DNA of 64,000 bases from assembly GCA_017569285.1 (NCBI GenBank), contig CP069419.1, positions 1,426,001 to 1,490,000 on the forward strand. Reading direction: 5' to 3'. The notes under the pieces were generated by a model. That model did not search any database, was not told where the DNA came from, and saw nothing but the letters and a program-made list of their open reading frames with translations. Numbering within the stretch: position 1 is the stretch's first letter; the number at the start of each line of letters is the position of its first letter. Source of the DNA: Clostridiales bacterium (GTDB lineage: Bacteria; Bacillota; Clostridia; Christensenellales; Aristaeellaceae). The position numbers were made by a program, and so were the translations under genes. Shown here piece by piece: positions 25,208-33,177 of this stretch.

Positions 25208-26224
25208 TCAATATCCGTACCCGCCAAAGCTGCCGTAAGCGCCGGCCGCCACGGGCATGGTTCCGGTATAGGGATTATAGTTGTTCAGCTGGCCGTTCCG
25301 GGCTGCGTTCCATTCCTCTGCCCGGGCGCCGGTACGCCGTTCCCGCCGGGCAGGCGCCGGTTCCGCCGGCTGGACCTGGGGAGCCGGCGCGGATGTGAAC
25401 ATCGGCATTTCCGGCTGGACCTGGGCCTGTTCCGGCAGGACCTTCACGCCTTCCGGTGCGATCAGCACCAGCCGTCCGCCCTGCAGCATCCGGACGCTGC
25501 AGCCCAGCGTGAACGCCGCGCCGGCCAGCATATCCTGGCAGCGCATGCTCTCGCTTTCATTGGCGATGGCGTCCATCATTACAATCAGGGTTTCTCCGTT
25601 CTTCATGCAGGCAATTGCCTCATAGCAGCTCCGGAGTCCGGTCATGGTCATGATATGTTCCACATGGGTGAAAGACGATCCTGCATCGGGTGAGAATCCC
25701 GGCATATAGGAGATGTTGTTCTGCGGGGCGGGTGTTTCCCGCGGCGGGAACCATCCGCGCTCCGGCCGGGCAGCCGTGCGTCCTTCCGGCTCCGGCGGGT
25801 TCTGGAAATAGGTGTTCTGGGCGCCGAAGGTATTCCGGCTGTCACCGGGAAACGCGTTGTACGGACCGGCCTGCTGCTGCACGTATCCGGTGGTCTGTCC
25901 GTAGGGGTTCGGCTGCCAGGCGGTCTGGTCATAAGCCGCCTGTCCGTAGGCTGTCTGTCCGTAAGCCGTCTGCCCGAATGCGGGATTCCGGCCGGAATCC
26001 TGCACACCGTCGTAGGAAACCGGCGGATTCATCCCGGTAAATCCGGTATGGACGTAAGTCATGGGCTGCTGGTCAGCTTCCTGCCCCTGCATGGCCGGTT
26101 CCTGTGCCGCCCGCCGTTTCAGCGGCCGGTAGCAGCTCGTCCCTCCGTCCGGACGGCGTGTGCCGGTTCCTTCCTTCCGGGAAAGCATGCTCATCACTTT
26201 GTCTTTCCAGTCATTCAGCACCAT
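25208..26224 (-). CDS. sepF: SepF-like division protein with long Y/Q/G-rich linker
   Basis: SepF tethers FtsZ to the membrane and aligns septal growth. The 338-residue protein is about twice the usual length. Residues 1-14 (MVLNDWKDKVMSML) form the membrane-binding amphipathic helix. Residues about 50-185 are low-complexity, with repeated QTAYGQTAYGQAAY and many Tyr, Gln, Gly, Pro and Asn. The SepF core lies at about 188-265 (YEAIACMKNGETLIVMM, DMLAGAAFTLGC, LIAPEGVKV). A Pro/Arg-rich stretch and a second Tyr/Gly-rich tail (GAYGSFGGYGY) end the protein. AGGAGAGG precedes the ATG. It lies between yggS and divIVA, as in other Bacillota. Confidence 0.87.
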   Translation of the reverse strand: MVLNDWKDKVMSMLSRKEGTGTRRPDGGTSCYRPLKRRAAQEPAMQGQEADQQPMTYVHTGFTGMNPPVSYDGVQDSGRNPAFGQTAYGQTAYGQAAYDQTAWQPNPYGQTTGYVQQQAGPYNAFPGDSRNTFGAQNTYFQNPPEPEGRTAARPERGWFPPRETPAPQNNISYMPGFSPDAGSSFTHVEHIMTMTGLRSCYEAIACMKNGETLIVMMDAIANESESMRCQDMLAGAAFTLGCSVRMLQGGRLVLIAPEGVKVLPEQAQVQPEMPMFTSAPAPQVQPAEPAPARRERRTGARAEEWNAARNGQLNNYNPYTGTMPVAAGAYGSFGGYGY

Positions 26225-26246
26225 GTTGATCCTCTCCTGTCTGATT

Positions 26247-26933
26247 TCAGCCTCGCGGCCCGAATATCGCGCTTCCCACCCGGACCATGGTCGCTCCGTG
26301 CCGGGCGGCGATCCGGTAATCCCCGGACATTCCCATGCTCAGTTCTTCCATCCGGATTCCGGGAATATCGGTTTCCCGGATATGTTCGAACAGCTGCCGC
26401 ATCCCGGAAAACAGCCGGTCCAGCAGCTCTGTGTCTTCAGTCAGCGGCATTACCGCCATCAGTCCCTGCACCTGGATTCCGTCCAGCGGTGCAATCTGCC
26501 GCAGAAAGTGTTCCGTTTCCCCGATGGGAACGCCGCCCTTCTGGGCTTCTCCCGCCGGGCTGACCTCCACAAGCACCGGCATCCGGATACCGGCCGCGGC
26601 CGCGCGGAGATGGATTTCCTCCGCCAGCGGAACGGAATCCACCGACTGGATCATGCAGACGTCCTGTACAATCTGCCGGACCTTGTTCCGCTGCAGCCGT
26701 CCGATCAGGTGGATCCGGAAATTTCCGGCCAGCTGCGGCAGCTTTTCCCGCAGCTCCTGGACCCGGTTTTCCCCGATATCGGTAATTCCCGCCGCCTTCA
26801 GCGGCAGGATCATCTCGGGCGGATGGGTTTTCGTTACGGCGATCAGTTTCGGGGCCGGATACCGTCCGTCCGATGCTTCCGCCAGTTCCCGCCGGATCCG
26901 GTCAATCCGCTCAAGCAGTTCTTCTTCCGTCAT
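26247..26933 (-). CDS. yggS: Pyridoxal-phosphate homeostasis protein YggS/PROSC
   Basis: A 228-residue PLP-binding TIM-barrel protein that buffers free PLP and has no known enzymatic activity. The PLP lysine lies in KLIAVTKTHP, and the signature GENRVQELREKLP and the C-terminal phosphate-binding RVGSAIFG are present. The start MTEEELLER at 26933 is preferred to an upstream in-frame ATG-less extension. It sits directly before sepF, the conserved ylmE position. Confidence 0.92.
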   Translation of the reverse strand: MTEEELLERIDRIRRELAEASDGRYPAPKLIAVTKTHPPEMILPLKAAGITDIGENRVQELREKLPQLAGNFRIHLIGRLQRNKVRQIVQDVCMIQSVDSVPLAEEIHLRAAAAGIRMPVLVEVSPAGEAQKGGVPIGETEHFLRQIAPLDGIQVQGLMAVMPLTEDTELLDRLFSGMRQLFEHIRETDIPGIRMEELSMGMSGDYRIAARHGATMVRVGSAIFGPRG

Positions 26934-26958
26934 GGTTGATTTCCCGTCCGTTCCCCGT

Positions 26959-28197
26959 TCAGTTGAACAGCATAACCAGGTCATTCTCTTTCAGCGTACC
27001 CTGCTGGATCGGGGCAATGTAGCACATGCCGTCCCGCTTCTCCTGGATGTTGACCGGAATGAAATGCCTGTAATCATTTTCATCCACCTGCACGATTCCG
27101 ACCATGTTGTCCTGCTCATAAATCGCCCGCGCAGGGACCATCAGGCTGGTCACGTCCTCGCCCAGCACACCCGTGCAGCTGCGGATATACAGTACCGGCA
27201 GCACAGAGGATGATACGCTCAGGCGGACCGCCAGTTCGCCGCCCATGCGGGCGAAGCTGACCACCCGCGCCTTGACGGTGGTGTCCTTGAAATTCTCCAG
27301 CCGCAGCTCATACTCGGTGCCTTCCACCGGGTTCAGCGTGTTGTCCCGGATCAGCATCACCACGTACCAGTAGCCGTCCTGTACCAGGCGGTAGATGGTC
27401 GTCCGGCCTTTCTGGATGGTATCCCGGGGCGGCTTGTTTCCGTTGATCATGTTCCGCACGTCGCCGGGACTGAACTGGTCGTAATTGTTGACGGTCAGTC
27501 CGTATTCATAGCCGTCCGAATAGAAGCTGACCACTCCCGCCCGTACGGTGGTATACTGCTTGGTCCAGCTGTTGATTTTCTGCAGCTGGCTCTGTTCATC
27601 CTCCAGGAGGCGGGTAAGCCGCGGATCATCGGCGTATTTTTCCTTCAGGTACCGCTGCCGGTTCCGGATCGCCTCGTCCAGGAGGGCTTCCTGGTTGCTC
27701 ATATTGCCGCGGGCGCCGCCGATAATATCCCGGACCTCCCGCGCGCGGGTCATCACGTCGCTTTCCAGCTTTTCCATCTGGGCATCCGTGGCAATCTCCT
27801 GGCCCAGCCGTTTCATCTGGTATTCCTTGATCTGGTCGCGGGAATCCTGCAGTGTGGTCAGTTCCCGCGTGGAAAAGCCGGAGGTGTAGACATTGCAGAC
27901 CGTTGCGTGCGCGCCGACCATGGTGCCTTCCTCGGCCACATAGTCAATGCTGGAAACACTTTCCGCATCAAAGGGGGATTCATCGCGGATGATCAGGCAG
28001 TCCCCGTTGTAGCGGGTACCGATGGTGCCCGCCGTAACGTAGGCATACTGATCGGGTTCGGGAGCCAGGGATGTGATCAGGTACCAGACCAGGAAGCCCA
28101 GCGCCGCGACAATCAGCATGATCTGAATCACGCTCATGTGCTTTTTCTCCGGCGGCGGCACAAACTGCGTCGGCTGCGGAGGCATCATATCGTACAC
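26959..28197 (-). CDS. HlyD-like membrane-anchored protein
   Basis: A 412-residue protein with a short cytoplasmic N-terminus, one transmembrane helix (about 21-43), a barrel-sandwich-like region (about 55-105), a helical hairpin (about 110-205) and a beta-rich C-terminal half. This is the layout of HlyD/membrane-fusion proteins. There is no ABC transporter gene beside it. It heads the division cluster and starts at GTG 28197 behind a GGGGGG site. Similar proteins upstream of yggS-sepF in Clostridia are uncharacterised, and a division or wall role is only suggested by context. Confidence 0.72.
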   Translation of the reverse strand: MYDMMPPQPTQFVPPPEKKHMSVIQIMLIVAALGFLVWYLITSLAPEPDQYAYVTAGTIGTRYNGDCLIIRDESPFDAESVSSIDYVAEEGTMVGAHATVCNVYTSGFSTRELTTLQDSRDQIKEYQMKRLGQEIATDAQMEKLESDVMTRAREVRDIIGGARGNMSNQEALLDEAIRNRQRYLKEKYADDPRLTRLLEDEQSQLQKINSWTKQYTTVRAGVVSFYSDGYEYGLTVNNYDQFSPGDVRNMINGNKPPRDTIQKGRTTIYRLVQDGYWYVVMLIRDNTLNPVEGTEYELRLENFKDTTVKARVVSFARMGGELAVRLSVSSSVLPVLYIRSCTGVLGEDVTSLMVPARAIYEQDNMVGIVQVDENDYRHFIPVNIQEKRDGMCYIAPIQQGTLKENDLVMLFN

Positions 28198-28233
28198 ATC
28201 CGTTCCCCCCTTTCCCGCAAATTTTCACCCTTA

Positions 28234-28263
28234 ATCATATCATATCTTCTGCGGGTTTGGCAA
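28234..28263 (-). promoter_or_regulatory. Probable promoter of the division cluster
   Basis: TTGCCA (28258-28263) and TATGAT (28234-28239) are 18 bp apart on the minus strand, upstream of the HlyD-like gene and within the gap after purR. Confidence 0.5.
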
Positions 28264-28285
28264 CGTTTCAGGACGGCGGACGGCT

Positions 28286-29116
28286 TTATTCATCCCGGTC
28301 CCGCATCAGCCATTCCGCCGGGCGGACAGACGCAACCGCCGGATCTCCGTCCTCCACGGTCAGGGTCATCAGCGCCTTCTCACCGGACACGCGTTTTTTC
28401 TCCGGCGACACGGTCGCCATCACAAACGCCATGCCGGTAACCTCCACATTGAATTCCCGCATCAGCTCCACCATGCCCTTGGCGGTGCCGCCGCCCCGCA
28501 GGAAGTCATCCACAATCAGGGCTTTCTGGTTCTCCCGCACCGCGCGCCGGCTCAGGCTCATCATCTCGATGTTGCCGGAACCGGATACATAGTTGATGTT
28601 GACCGCGGATCCCTCATACACCTTGGAGGAATGCCGCGCGATCACCAGCGGGACGCCCAGGGCGTTGGCGGTGGCAAACGCAACGGGGATCCCCTTCGTT
28701 TCCATCGTCAGCACAAAATCCGGCATCCGGTCATAATACTCCGTCGCGATAATCTCGCCCATCCGGTTCACGATGTCCGGCGTGCTCAGGATATCGCTGT
28801 AATAAAGGAATCCGCCGGGCAGCACCCGCCCGGAACCGCTCAGTTCCCGGCACAGCTCCGCGATGGTTTCCCGGGCCTTTTCGCGGCTCACCAGGGGGCG
28901 GTAGCGCACGCCGCCGGCCGCGCCGGTCACGGTTTCCACCTCACCCAGGTCAAAGGACCGGCAGGTTTCCCGCAGCAGGTCCACGTCCTCGCTCATGGTG
29001 GATTTGGCGGATCCGAACATCTCGCAGAAGCTGCTCAGCGTAAAAATCCGGTTCGGCGCCCCGGCCAGCATCCTCATCATCGCGCTCATCCGCTCATTCC
29101 GGCGAATCTTATCCAT
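28286..29116 (-). CDS. purR: Purine operon repressor PurR (Bacillus type)
   Basis: A 276-residue regulator with an N-terminal winged helix (about 1-75) and a phosphoribosyltransferase-fold effector domain. The PRPP-binding loop is ALIVDDFLRGGGTAKG near residue 190. In Bacillus subtilis PRPP binding releases it from PurBoxes. The start at 29116 follows AAGGAGA. An ATG ten codons earlier lacks a site. Tandem inverted PurBox-like sequences overlap its own promoter, so autoregulation is likely. The leader also has a hairpin. Confidence 0.93.
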   Translation of the reverse strand: MDKIRRNERMSAMMRMLAGAPNRIFTLSSFCEMFGSAKSTMSEDVDLLRETCRSFDLGEVETVTGAAGGVRYRPLVSREKARETIAELCRELSGSGRVLPGGFLYYSDILSTPDIVNRMGEIIATEYYDRMPDFVLTMETKGIPVAFATANALGVPLVIARHSSKVYEGSAVNINYVSGSGNIEMMSLSRRAVRENQKALIVDDFLRGGGTAKGMVELMREFNVEVTGMAFVMATVSPEKKRVSGEKALMTLTVEDGDPAVASVRPAEWLMRDRDE

Positions 29117-29135
29117 GGGTTTCGTCTCCTTGGCC

Positions 29136-29182
29136 CAAAAAGGCAAAATGATATTCGGGGGAACGTTCAGTCTCCCCCGAAT
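29136..29182 (-). promoter_or_regulatory. Hairpin at the 5' end of the purR transcript
   Basis: On the minus strand ATTCGGGG (29175-29182) pairs with CCCCGAAT (29154-29161) across a 13-nt loop, followed by ATCATTTTGCCTTTTT. The predicted transcription start is near 29180, so the stem begins at or next to the 5' end of the mRNA. The ribosome-binding site follows the T-rich run. Confidence 0.6.
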
Positions 29183-29186
29183 TCAT

Positions 29187-29215
29187 ATTTTACCATATTT
29201 TCCGAATGTTGAAAA
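29187..29215 (-). promoter_or_regulatory. Promoter of purR
   Basis: TAAAAT (29187-29192) lies 17 bp after TTTTCA (29210-29215, a weak -35) on the minus strand. The downstream PurBox overlaps the spacer and -35. Confidence 0.55.
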
Positions 29216-29242
29216 GAATTTTTTCGTCTATTGTTCGTCTTT
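29198..29242 (-). promoter_or_regulatory. Tandem inverted PurBoxes (PurR operator)
   Basis: Box 1 on the minus strand is AAAGACGAACAATA (29229-29242). Box 2 on the plus strand is TTTTCCGAATGTTG (29198-29211). They are inverted and separated by exactly 17 bp, the arrangement known for Bacillus PurR. Both carry the central CGAA. Box 1 abuts the stop codon of the HPr-like gene. Confidence 0.7.
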
Positions 29243-29482
29243 TCAGGCGTCTGCTTCTTCCATAAAGGGCTGAATGTCCGCCAGGAGCTGTTCGCAGTCA
29301 TCACTGTAAATCTCCAGCGTGATCGGCCGGCTCAGGTCCAGCGAGAAAATGCCCAGGATCGATTTCGCGTCCACCACATGGCGGCCGGCCCGCAGGTCCA
29401 TTTCGAAGGGGTAGCGGGATACGATATTGACAAACTTGTTGACGTTCTCCACAAGGCTCAGGCGAATCATTACGGATTTCAT
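29243..29482 (-). CDS. HPr-like protein lacking the phosphocarrier histidine
   Basis: A 79-residue protein with the HPr fold length. The Ser-46 region is recognisable as DAKSILGIFSLDL. The active-site segment, normally GLHARPA, is ENVNKFVN here, so it cannot carry PEP-derived phosphate on His-15. This resembles Crh-like regulatory paralogues. No PTS genes are adjacent. The ATG at 29482 follows AGGAGG. A promoter lies at 29533-29561. Confidence 0.8.
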   Translation of the reverse strand: MKSVMIRLSLVENVNKFVNIVSRYPFEMDLRAGRHVVDAKSILGIFSLDLSRPITLEIYSDDCEQLLADIQPFMEEADA

Positions 29483-29532
29483 GATCAATGCACCTCCTCT
29501 GCGCTGCACTGTGTGCATCTCAGTGCCGGAAC

Positions 29533-29561
29533 ATTCTAAAGGATTCCGGTAACGATTTCAA
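29533..29561 (-). promoter_or_regulatory. SigA promoter of the HPr-like gene
   Basis: TTGAAA (29556-29561) and TAGAAT (29533-29538) are 17 bp apart on the minus strand. purR may also be read from here. Confidence 0.65.
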
Positions 29562-29604
29562 TTGTCTGTCCGGCAAAAGGCCGCCCATTTCGTCCATGTC
29601 CGGC

Positions 29605-30795
29605 TCAGTCGCTTGCCATTTCAGACGCAACGGGAATCCGAAGCATCAGGGTTTCTTCCTCCGCGTCCCATTCCGCTTCGCCGCCCAGGGCACGGGCCAG
29701 GAAATTCGCGTTGATGAAATGGCCTTCATCCCCGAACGTGAAGTCTGCGGGATCCATGAAGATCTCCTTGCCGTCCACCGTTGCCGCACATCCGGTCACA
29801 TCATTGTACAGGCCGATCGTATGGCCTTCCGCCTCCAGGACCACGGTTCCCTCATCGGTCAGGACCCAGCCTTCCAGGCAGCAGACCAGGTCGTCCAGGC
29901 TGATCCGGATAATGCCGGCGCACTCCTGCAGGCGCGGATAGAATTCCGCGGGAACACCGTCCTTTGTCGCAATCCAGCTCAGCGGCGCGCCGCTTTCGTT
30001 GAAGGCAACCCTCCCCTTCAGCTCCGTAAACTGGTCCAGGTTGAATTCCGTCACGATCAGCTCAGGTTCGGGCGTGGACGTGGGTTCCGCCGTGGGCTCC
30101 GCCGTCGGTTCGGCGGTGGGTTCCGCCGTCGGCTCCGCGGTGGGCTCGGCCGTGGGCTCCGCCGTAGGTTCCGCCGTAGGTTCCGCCGTAGGTTCCGCCG
30201 TCGGCTCGGCGGTTGGTTCCGCCGTAGGTTCCGCCGTCGGCTCGGCAGTCGGTTCGGCGGTGGGTTCTGCCGTCGGCTCCGCGGTCGGCTCCGCGGTCGG
30301 GGCCGGCGTCGGGGCTTCGGTAGGTTCCGGTGTCGGTGTTTCAGACGGATACGGCGCGGCGTCCGGGTTCTCGTACAGGTAGGTCTGCGTCCGCCGTCCG
30401 GCGATGCCGTCCTGCGTCAGTCCGTTGTAATACTGGAACTTCTTCACCGCGTTATATGTCTGCCGTCCGTAAGCGCCGTCCGCGCTGCCTTCCGGCATGT
30501 ATCCAAGTTCAATCAGCCGTTCCTGCAGCTTCCGCACGTCGCTGCCCCGGGCATTCATTCCGATATTGTGGTATGCGGTGTTCGGGGTAATCTCCGGCAC
30601 GGGCGCGGGGGTGATTTCCGGCTCCGGCGTCTTCCCGCTGATAATCCGCATCGTGGGGCTGCTGTCCTCCGCGCTCTCCACCACGGCGGTCGGGGTAACA
30701 ACGGGTTCAGGCGTAACAGACGGCGCAGCCGTGCTCTGGACCGTAACGGCAAACACGGTCGTCATATAGATCAGCAACGTCTTCATAAAGTCCAT
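29605..30795 (-). CDS. Secreted wall protein with PG-binding domain, PTAE repeat stalk and stalk-type C-terminal domain
   Basis: A 396-residue envelope protein. It has an N-terminal hydrophobic segment (KTLLIYMTTVFAVTV), one PG_binding_1 domain (about 80-145, GSDVRKLQERLIELGY and YGRQTYNAVKKFQ), about 18 tandem PTAE tetrapeptides as a rigid spacer (about 160-235), and a C-terminal region ending in a copper-amine-oxidase-N-like stalk motif (FINANFLARALGGEAEWD). It probably holds the C-terminal domain away from the wall. I choose the ATG at 30795 because AGGGGAG sits at the right distance. A GTG three codons upstream lacks spacing. The ligand is unknown. Confidence 0.75.
   Translation of the reverse strand: MDFMKTLLIYMTTVFAVTVQSTAAPSVTPEPVVTPTAVVESAEDSSPTMRIISGKTPEPEITPAPVPEITPNTAYHNIGMNARGSDVRKLQERLIELGYMPEGSADGAYGRQTYNAVKKFQYYNGLTQDGIAGRRTQTYLYENPDAAPYPSETPTPEPTEAPTPAPTAEPTAEPTAEPTAEPTAEPTAEPTAEPTAEPTAEPTAEPTAEPTAEPTAEPTAEPTAEPTAEPTAEPTAEPTSTPEPELIVTEFNLDQFTELKGRVAFNESGAPLSWIATKDGVPAEFYPRLQECAGIIRISLDDLVCCLEGWVLTDEGTVVLEAEGHTIGLYNDVTGCAATVDGKEIFMDPADFTFGDEGHFINANFLARALGGEAEWDAEEETLMLRIPVASEMASD
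30085..30303 (-). repeat. 12-bp tandem repeat coding for PTAE
   Basis: About 18 copies of a 12-bp unit, read on the minus strand as Pro-Thr-Ala-Glu, with synonymous variation among copies. Array length may vary between strains. Confidence 0.85.
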
Positions 30796-30831
30796 ATATG
30801 CCACTCCCCTGACTGTGCCGGAATCATTCCG

Positions 30832-30860
30832 ATTATACCAAACACAGCACTTAATGACAA
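30832..30860 (-). promoter_or_regulatory. SigA promoter of the PTAE-repeat gene
   Basis: TTGTCA (30855-30860) and TATAAT (30832-30837) are 17 bp apart on the minus strand. The -35 occupies nearly the same base pairs as the -35 of the divergent recD2 promoter. Confidence 0.75.
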
Positions 30861-30882
30861 TCCCCGTTTTTTATGGTATGCT
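30854..30882 (+). promoter_or_regulatory. Probable promoter of recD2-comF
   Basis: ATGACA (30854-30859) and TATGCT (30877-30882) are 17 bp apart. It shares its -35 region with the divergent promoter. Confidence 0.5.
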
Positions 30883-30945
30883 TACGGCAAATGCCGCAGA
30901 ACCGCTGCGGCAGAAGCGTTTCAGTAGGAGATTTCCGGAGGGTGT

Positions 30946-33177
30946 ATGGAGCAGCTGGAAGCCGGGATCCTGGGCACCGTTTTTCGCAACGAGGAAAACG
31001 GCTGGTCCGTTATTACCGTTCGGGCCGGCCGGAATGAAACCACGGTCGTGGGAACGCTGCCGGAGCTGAGCCCCGGGGAACAGGCGGTATTTACCGGGGA
31101 ATGGATTGAGCACAAAACCTACGGCCGCCAGTTCCGCTGCGTTTCCTGTGAAATCCGGGTGCCGACCACCCTGCTGGGAATCGAGCGCTACCTGGGCAGC
31201 GGGCTGATCCGCGGGGTCGGTCCTTCCACCGCCGTCCTGATTGTCCGCCATTTCGGGGAAGAAACGCTGACCGTCCTGTCTGAGCATCCGGAACGGCTGA
31301 CCGAAATCCCCGGCATCGGCAAAAAGCGCTGCGCCATGATCTCCGAAAGCTTCCGGGAGCACCAGTCCGCGCGCCGCGCCATGGTATTCCTGCAGTCCTA
31401 CGGAATTCCCCCGGCGCTGGCCGTCAAAATCAGCAAATTCTACGGGGACCAGACCCCCGATATCATCCGCCAGGATCCGTACCGCCTCTGCGATGACCTG
31501 GAAGGCGTCGGTTTCAAAACCGCGGACCGGATCGGCATCGCCCTGGGGGTTGCCCCGGACAGCGACAGCCGGATCAAGTGCGCCATCAAATATATGCTGC
31601 GGGAAGCTGCGGCTTCCTCCGGCCACATCTATCTCCCGGAGGATGAGCTGTGCGCTTCCTCCGCGTCGCTGCTGCAGATCTCCCGGGACCTGTGTGCCCG
31701 GGCGCTGACTTCCCTGCTGCTCAGCCGCTCCCTGATCGGGGAAAGCGACGGGGAGGGGGATCCCCGGCGGGTTTACCTGCCGGCCTTCTGGCATGCGGAG
31801 CAGGAGGTTGCCCTGCGGATCCGGGAGCTGATGTGCGCCATCCGGCCGGATAAGTTTGCCGGTGCCGCCCGCGCAATCTCCGGTTTTGAAAAAAACCACG
31901 GAATCCGGTTTTCCCCCAGCCAGCGCAAAGCCATCACGCAGGCGCTGGAAAACGGGGTTTTCGTAATTACCGGTGGTCCCGGTACCGGAAAAACCACCAT
32001 CATCAACTGTATTCTTGAGCTGCTTTCCGCGGAAAACAGCGTCATTCTCTGCGCGCCGACCGGCCGCGCCGCCAAGCGCATGACGGAAGCGACCGGCTGC
32101 GAGGCAAAGACCATCCACCGCCTGCTGGAATACGGCGGGGACGAGGGGATTTTTGCCCGGAACCAGGACCACCCGCTGGACGCGGACTGCGTCATCGCCG
32201 ACGAAGCCTCGATGATCGACCTGATGCTGATGCGCTCGCTGCTGCGGGCCATTGAACCCGGCTGCCGCCTGATCCTGGTCGGCGATGCCGACCAGCTTCC
32301 CAGCGTAGGACCCGGCAACGTCCTGCGGGACATCCTGGACAGCGGCGCCGTTCCCTGCGTCCGCCTCACGGATATCTACCGGCAGAGCGAAGCCAGCCGG
32401 ATTGTGGTCAACGCGCACCTGATCAACCAGGGGGAGATGCCCCTGCTGAACGAGAAGGGCACCGATTTCTTCTTTGAGCGGAAAACCGCGCTTTCCGATG
32501 CGGCGGATACAATCGTCGGCCTGATGACCCGCCGCCTGCCCGCCTACCTGGGATATCCCGAAAAGGAGGCGGCCGCCCAGGCCATGCGGAACATCCAGGT
32601 GCTGGCCCCCGCGCGCAAGGGGGAATGCGGCGTGAACGTGCTGAATTCCCGTCTCCAGAACGCGCTGAATCCCGCCTCCCCGAAGGTGCCCCAGCTGGTA
32701 TGGGGCGAAACCGTTTTCCGCCGGGGAGACAAGGTCATCCAGACCAAAAACGACTACCAGCTGGAATGGATCCGGAATTCGGGCAGCGGCTGGGAGGAAG
32801 GAACCGGCGTTTTCAACGGGGATGTCGGCTTCATCACGGAGGTGGACACGGAGAGCAGTTCGCTCACCGTCCTGTTCGATGAGGACCGGGAAGTGGTCTA
32901 CGAAGCCGGGGACCTGGAATCCCTGGAGCCGGCCTACTGCCTGTCGGTCCATAAATCCCAGGGCAGTGAATTCCCGGTTGTGATCATGCCGGTCACTCCC
33001 GGTCCGCCGATGCTGCTGACCCGGAACCTGCTGTATACCGCCCTCACCCGGGCCAGGTCCATGGTGGTGCTGGTCGGCAGTGAGGAGGTCATTCGCCGGA
33101 TGGTGGAAAACAACCACGTAGCCCGGCGGTATACCGCCCTGGCCCGGCGTCTGTCGGATGCGGGAGGCGAAGAATGA
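30946..33177 (+). CDS. recD2: RecD2-type DNA helicase
   Basis: A 743-residue SF1B 5'-to-3' helicase with the RecD2 architecture: an OB-like N-terminus (1-75), helix-hairpin-helix repeats (about 80-200, e.g. TEIPGIGKKR and LEGVGFKTADRIG), Walker A GGPGTGKTT near 345, DEASMID, and the C-terminal UvrD-like SVHKSQGSEFP and YTALTRA. Unlike RecD of RecBCD it acts without RecB/RecC. It is implicated in replication-fork repair and stress survival. GGAGGG precedes the ATG. It overlaps comF by ATGA. Confidence 0.95.
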   Translation: MEQLEAGILGTVFRNEENGWSVITVRAGRNETTVVGTLPELSPGEQAVFTGEWIEHKTYGRQFRCVSCEIRVPTTLLGIERYLGSGLIRGVGPSTAVLIVRHFGEETLTVLSEHPERLTEIPGIGKKRCAMISESFREHQSARRAMVFLQSYGIPPALAVKISKFYGDQTPDIIRQDPYRLCDDLEGVGFKTADRIGIALGVAPDSDSRIKCAIKYMLREAAASSGHIYLPEDELCASSASLLQISRDLCARALTSLLLSRSLIGESDGEGDPRRVYLPAFWHAEQEVALRIRELMCAIRPDKFAGAARAISGFEKNHGIRFSPSQRKAITQALENGVFVITGGPGTGKTTIINCILELLSAENSVILCAPTGRAAKRMTEATGCEAKTIHRLLEYGGDEGIFARNQDHPLDADCVIADEASMIDLMLMRSLLRAIEPGCRLILVGDADQLPSVGPGNVLRDILDSGAVPCVRLTDIYRQSEASRIVVNAHLINQGEMPLLNEKGTDFFFERKTALSDAADTIVGLMTRRLPAYLGYPEKEAAAQAMRNIQVLAPARKGECGVNVLNSRLQNALNPASPKVPQLVWGETVFRRGDKVIQTKNDYQLEWIRNSGSGWEEGTGVFNGDVGFITEVDTESSSLTVLFDEDREVVYEAGDLESLEPAYCLSVHKSQGSEFPVVIMPVTPGPPMLLTRNLLYTALTRARSMVVLVGSEEVIRRMVENNHVARRYTALARRLSDAGGEE

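Noticed and set aside
30085-30303. Possible CRISPR array
   Set aside because: The 12-bp units are contiguous, in frame, and code for PTAE within a clear protein. There are no unique spacers and no cas genes.
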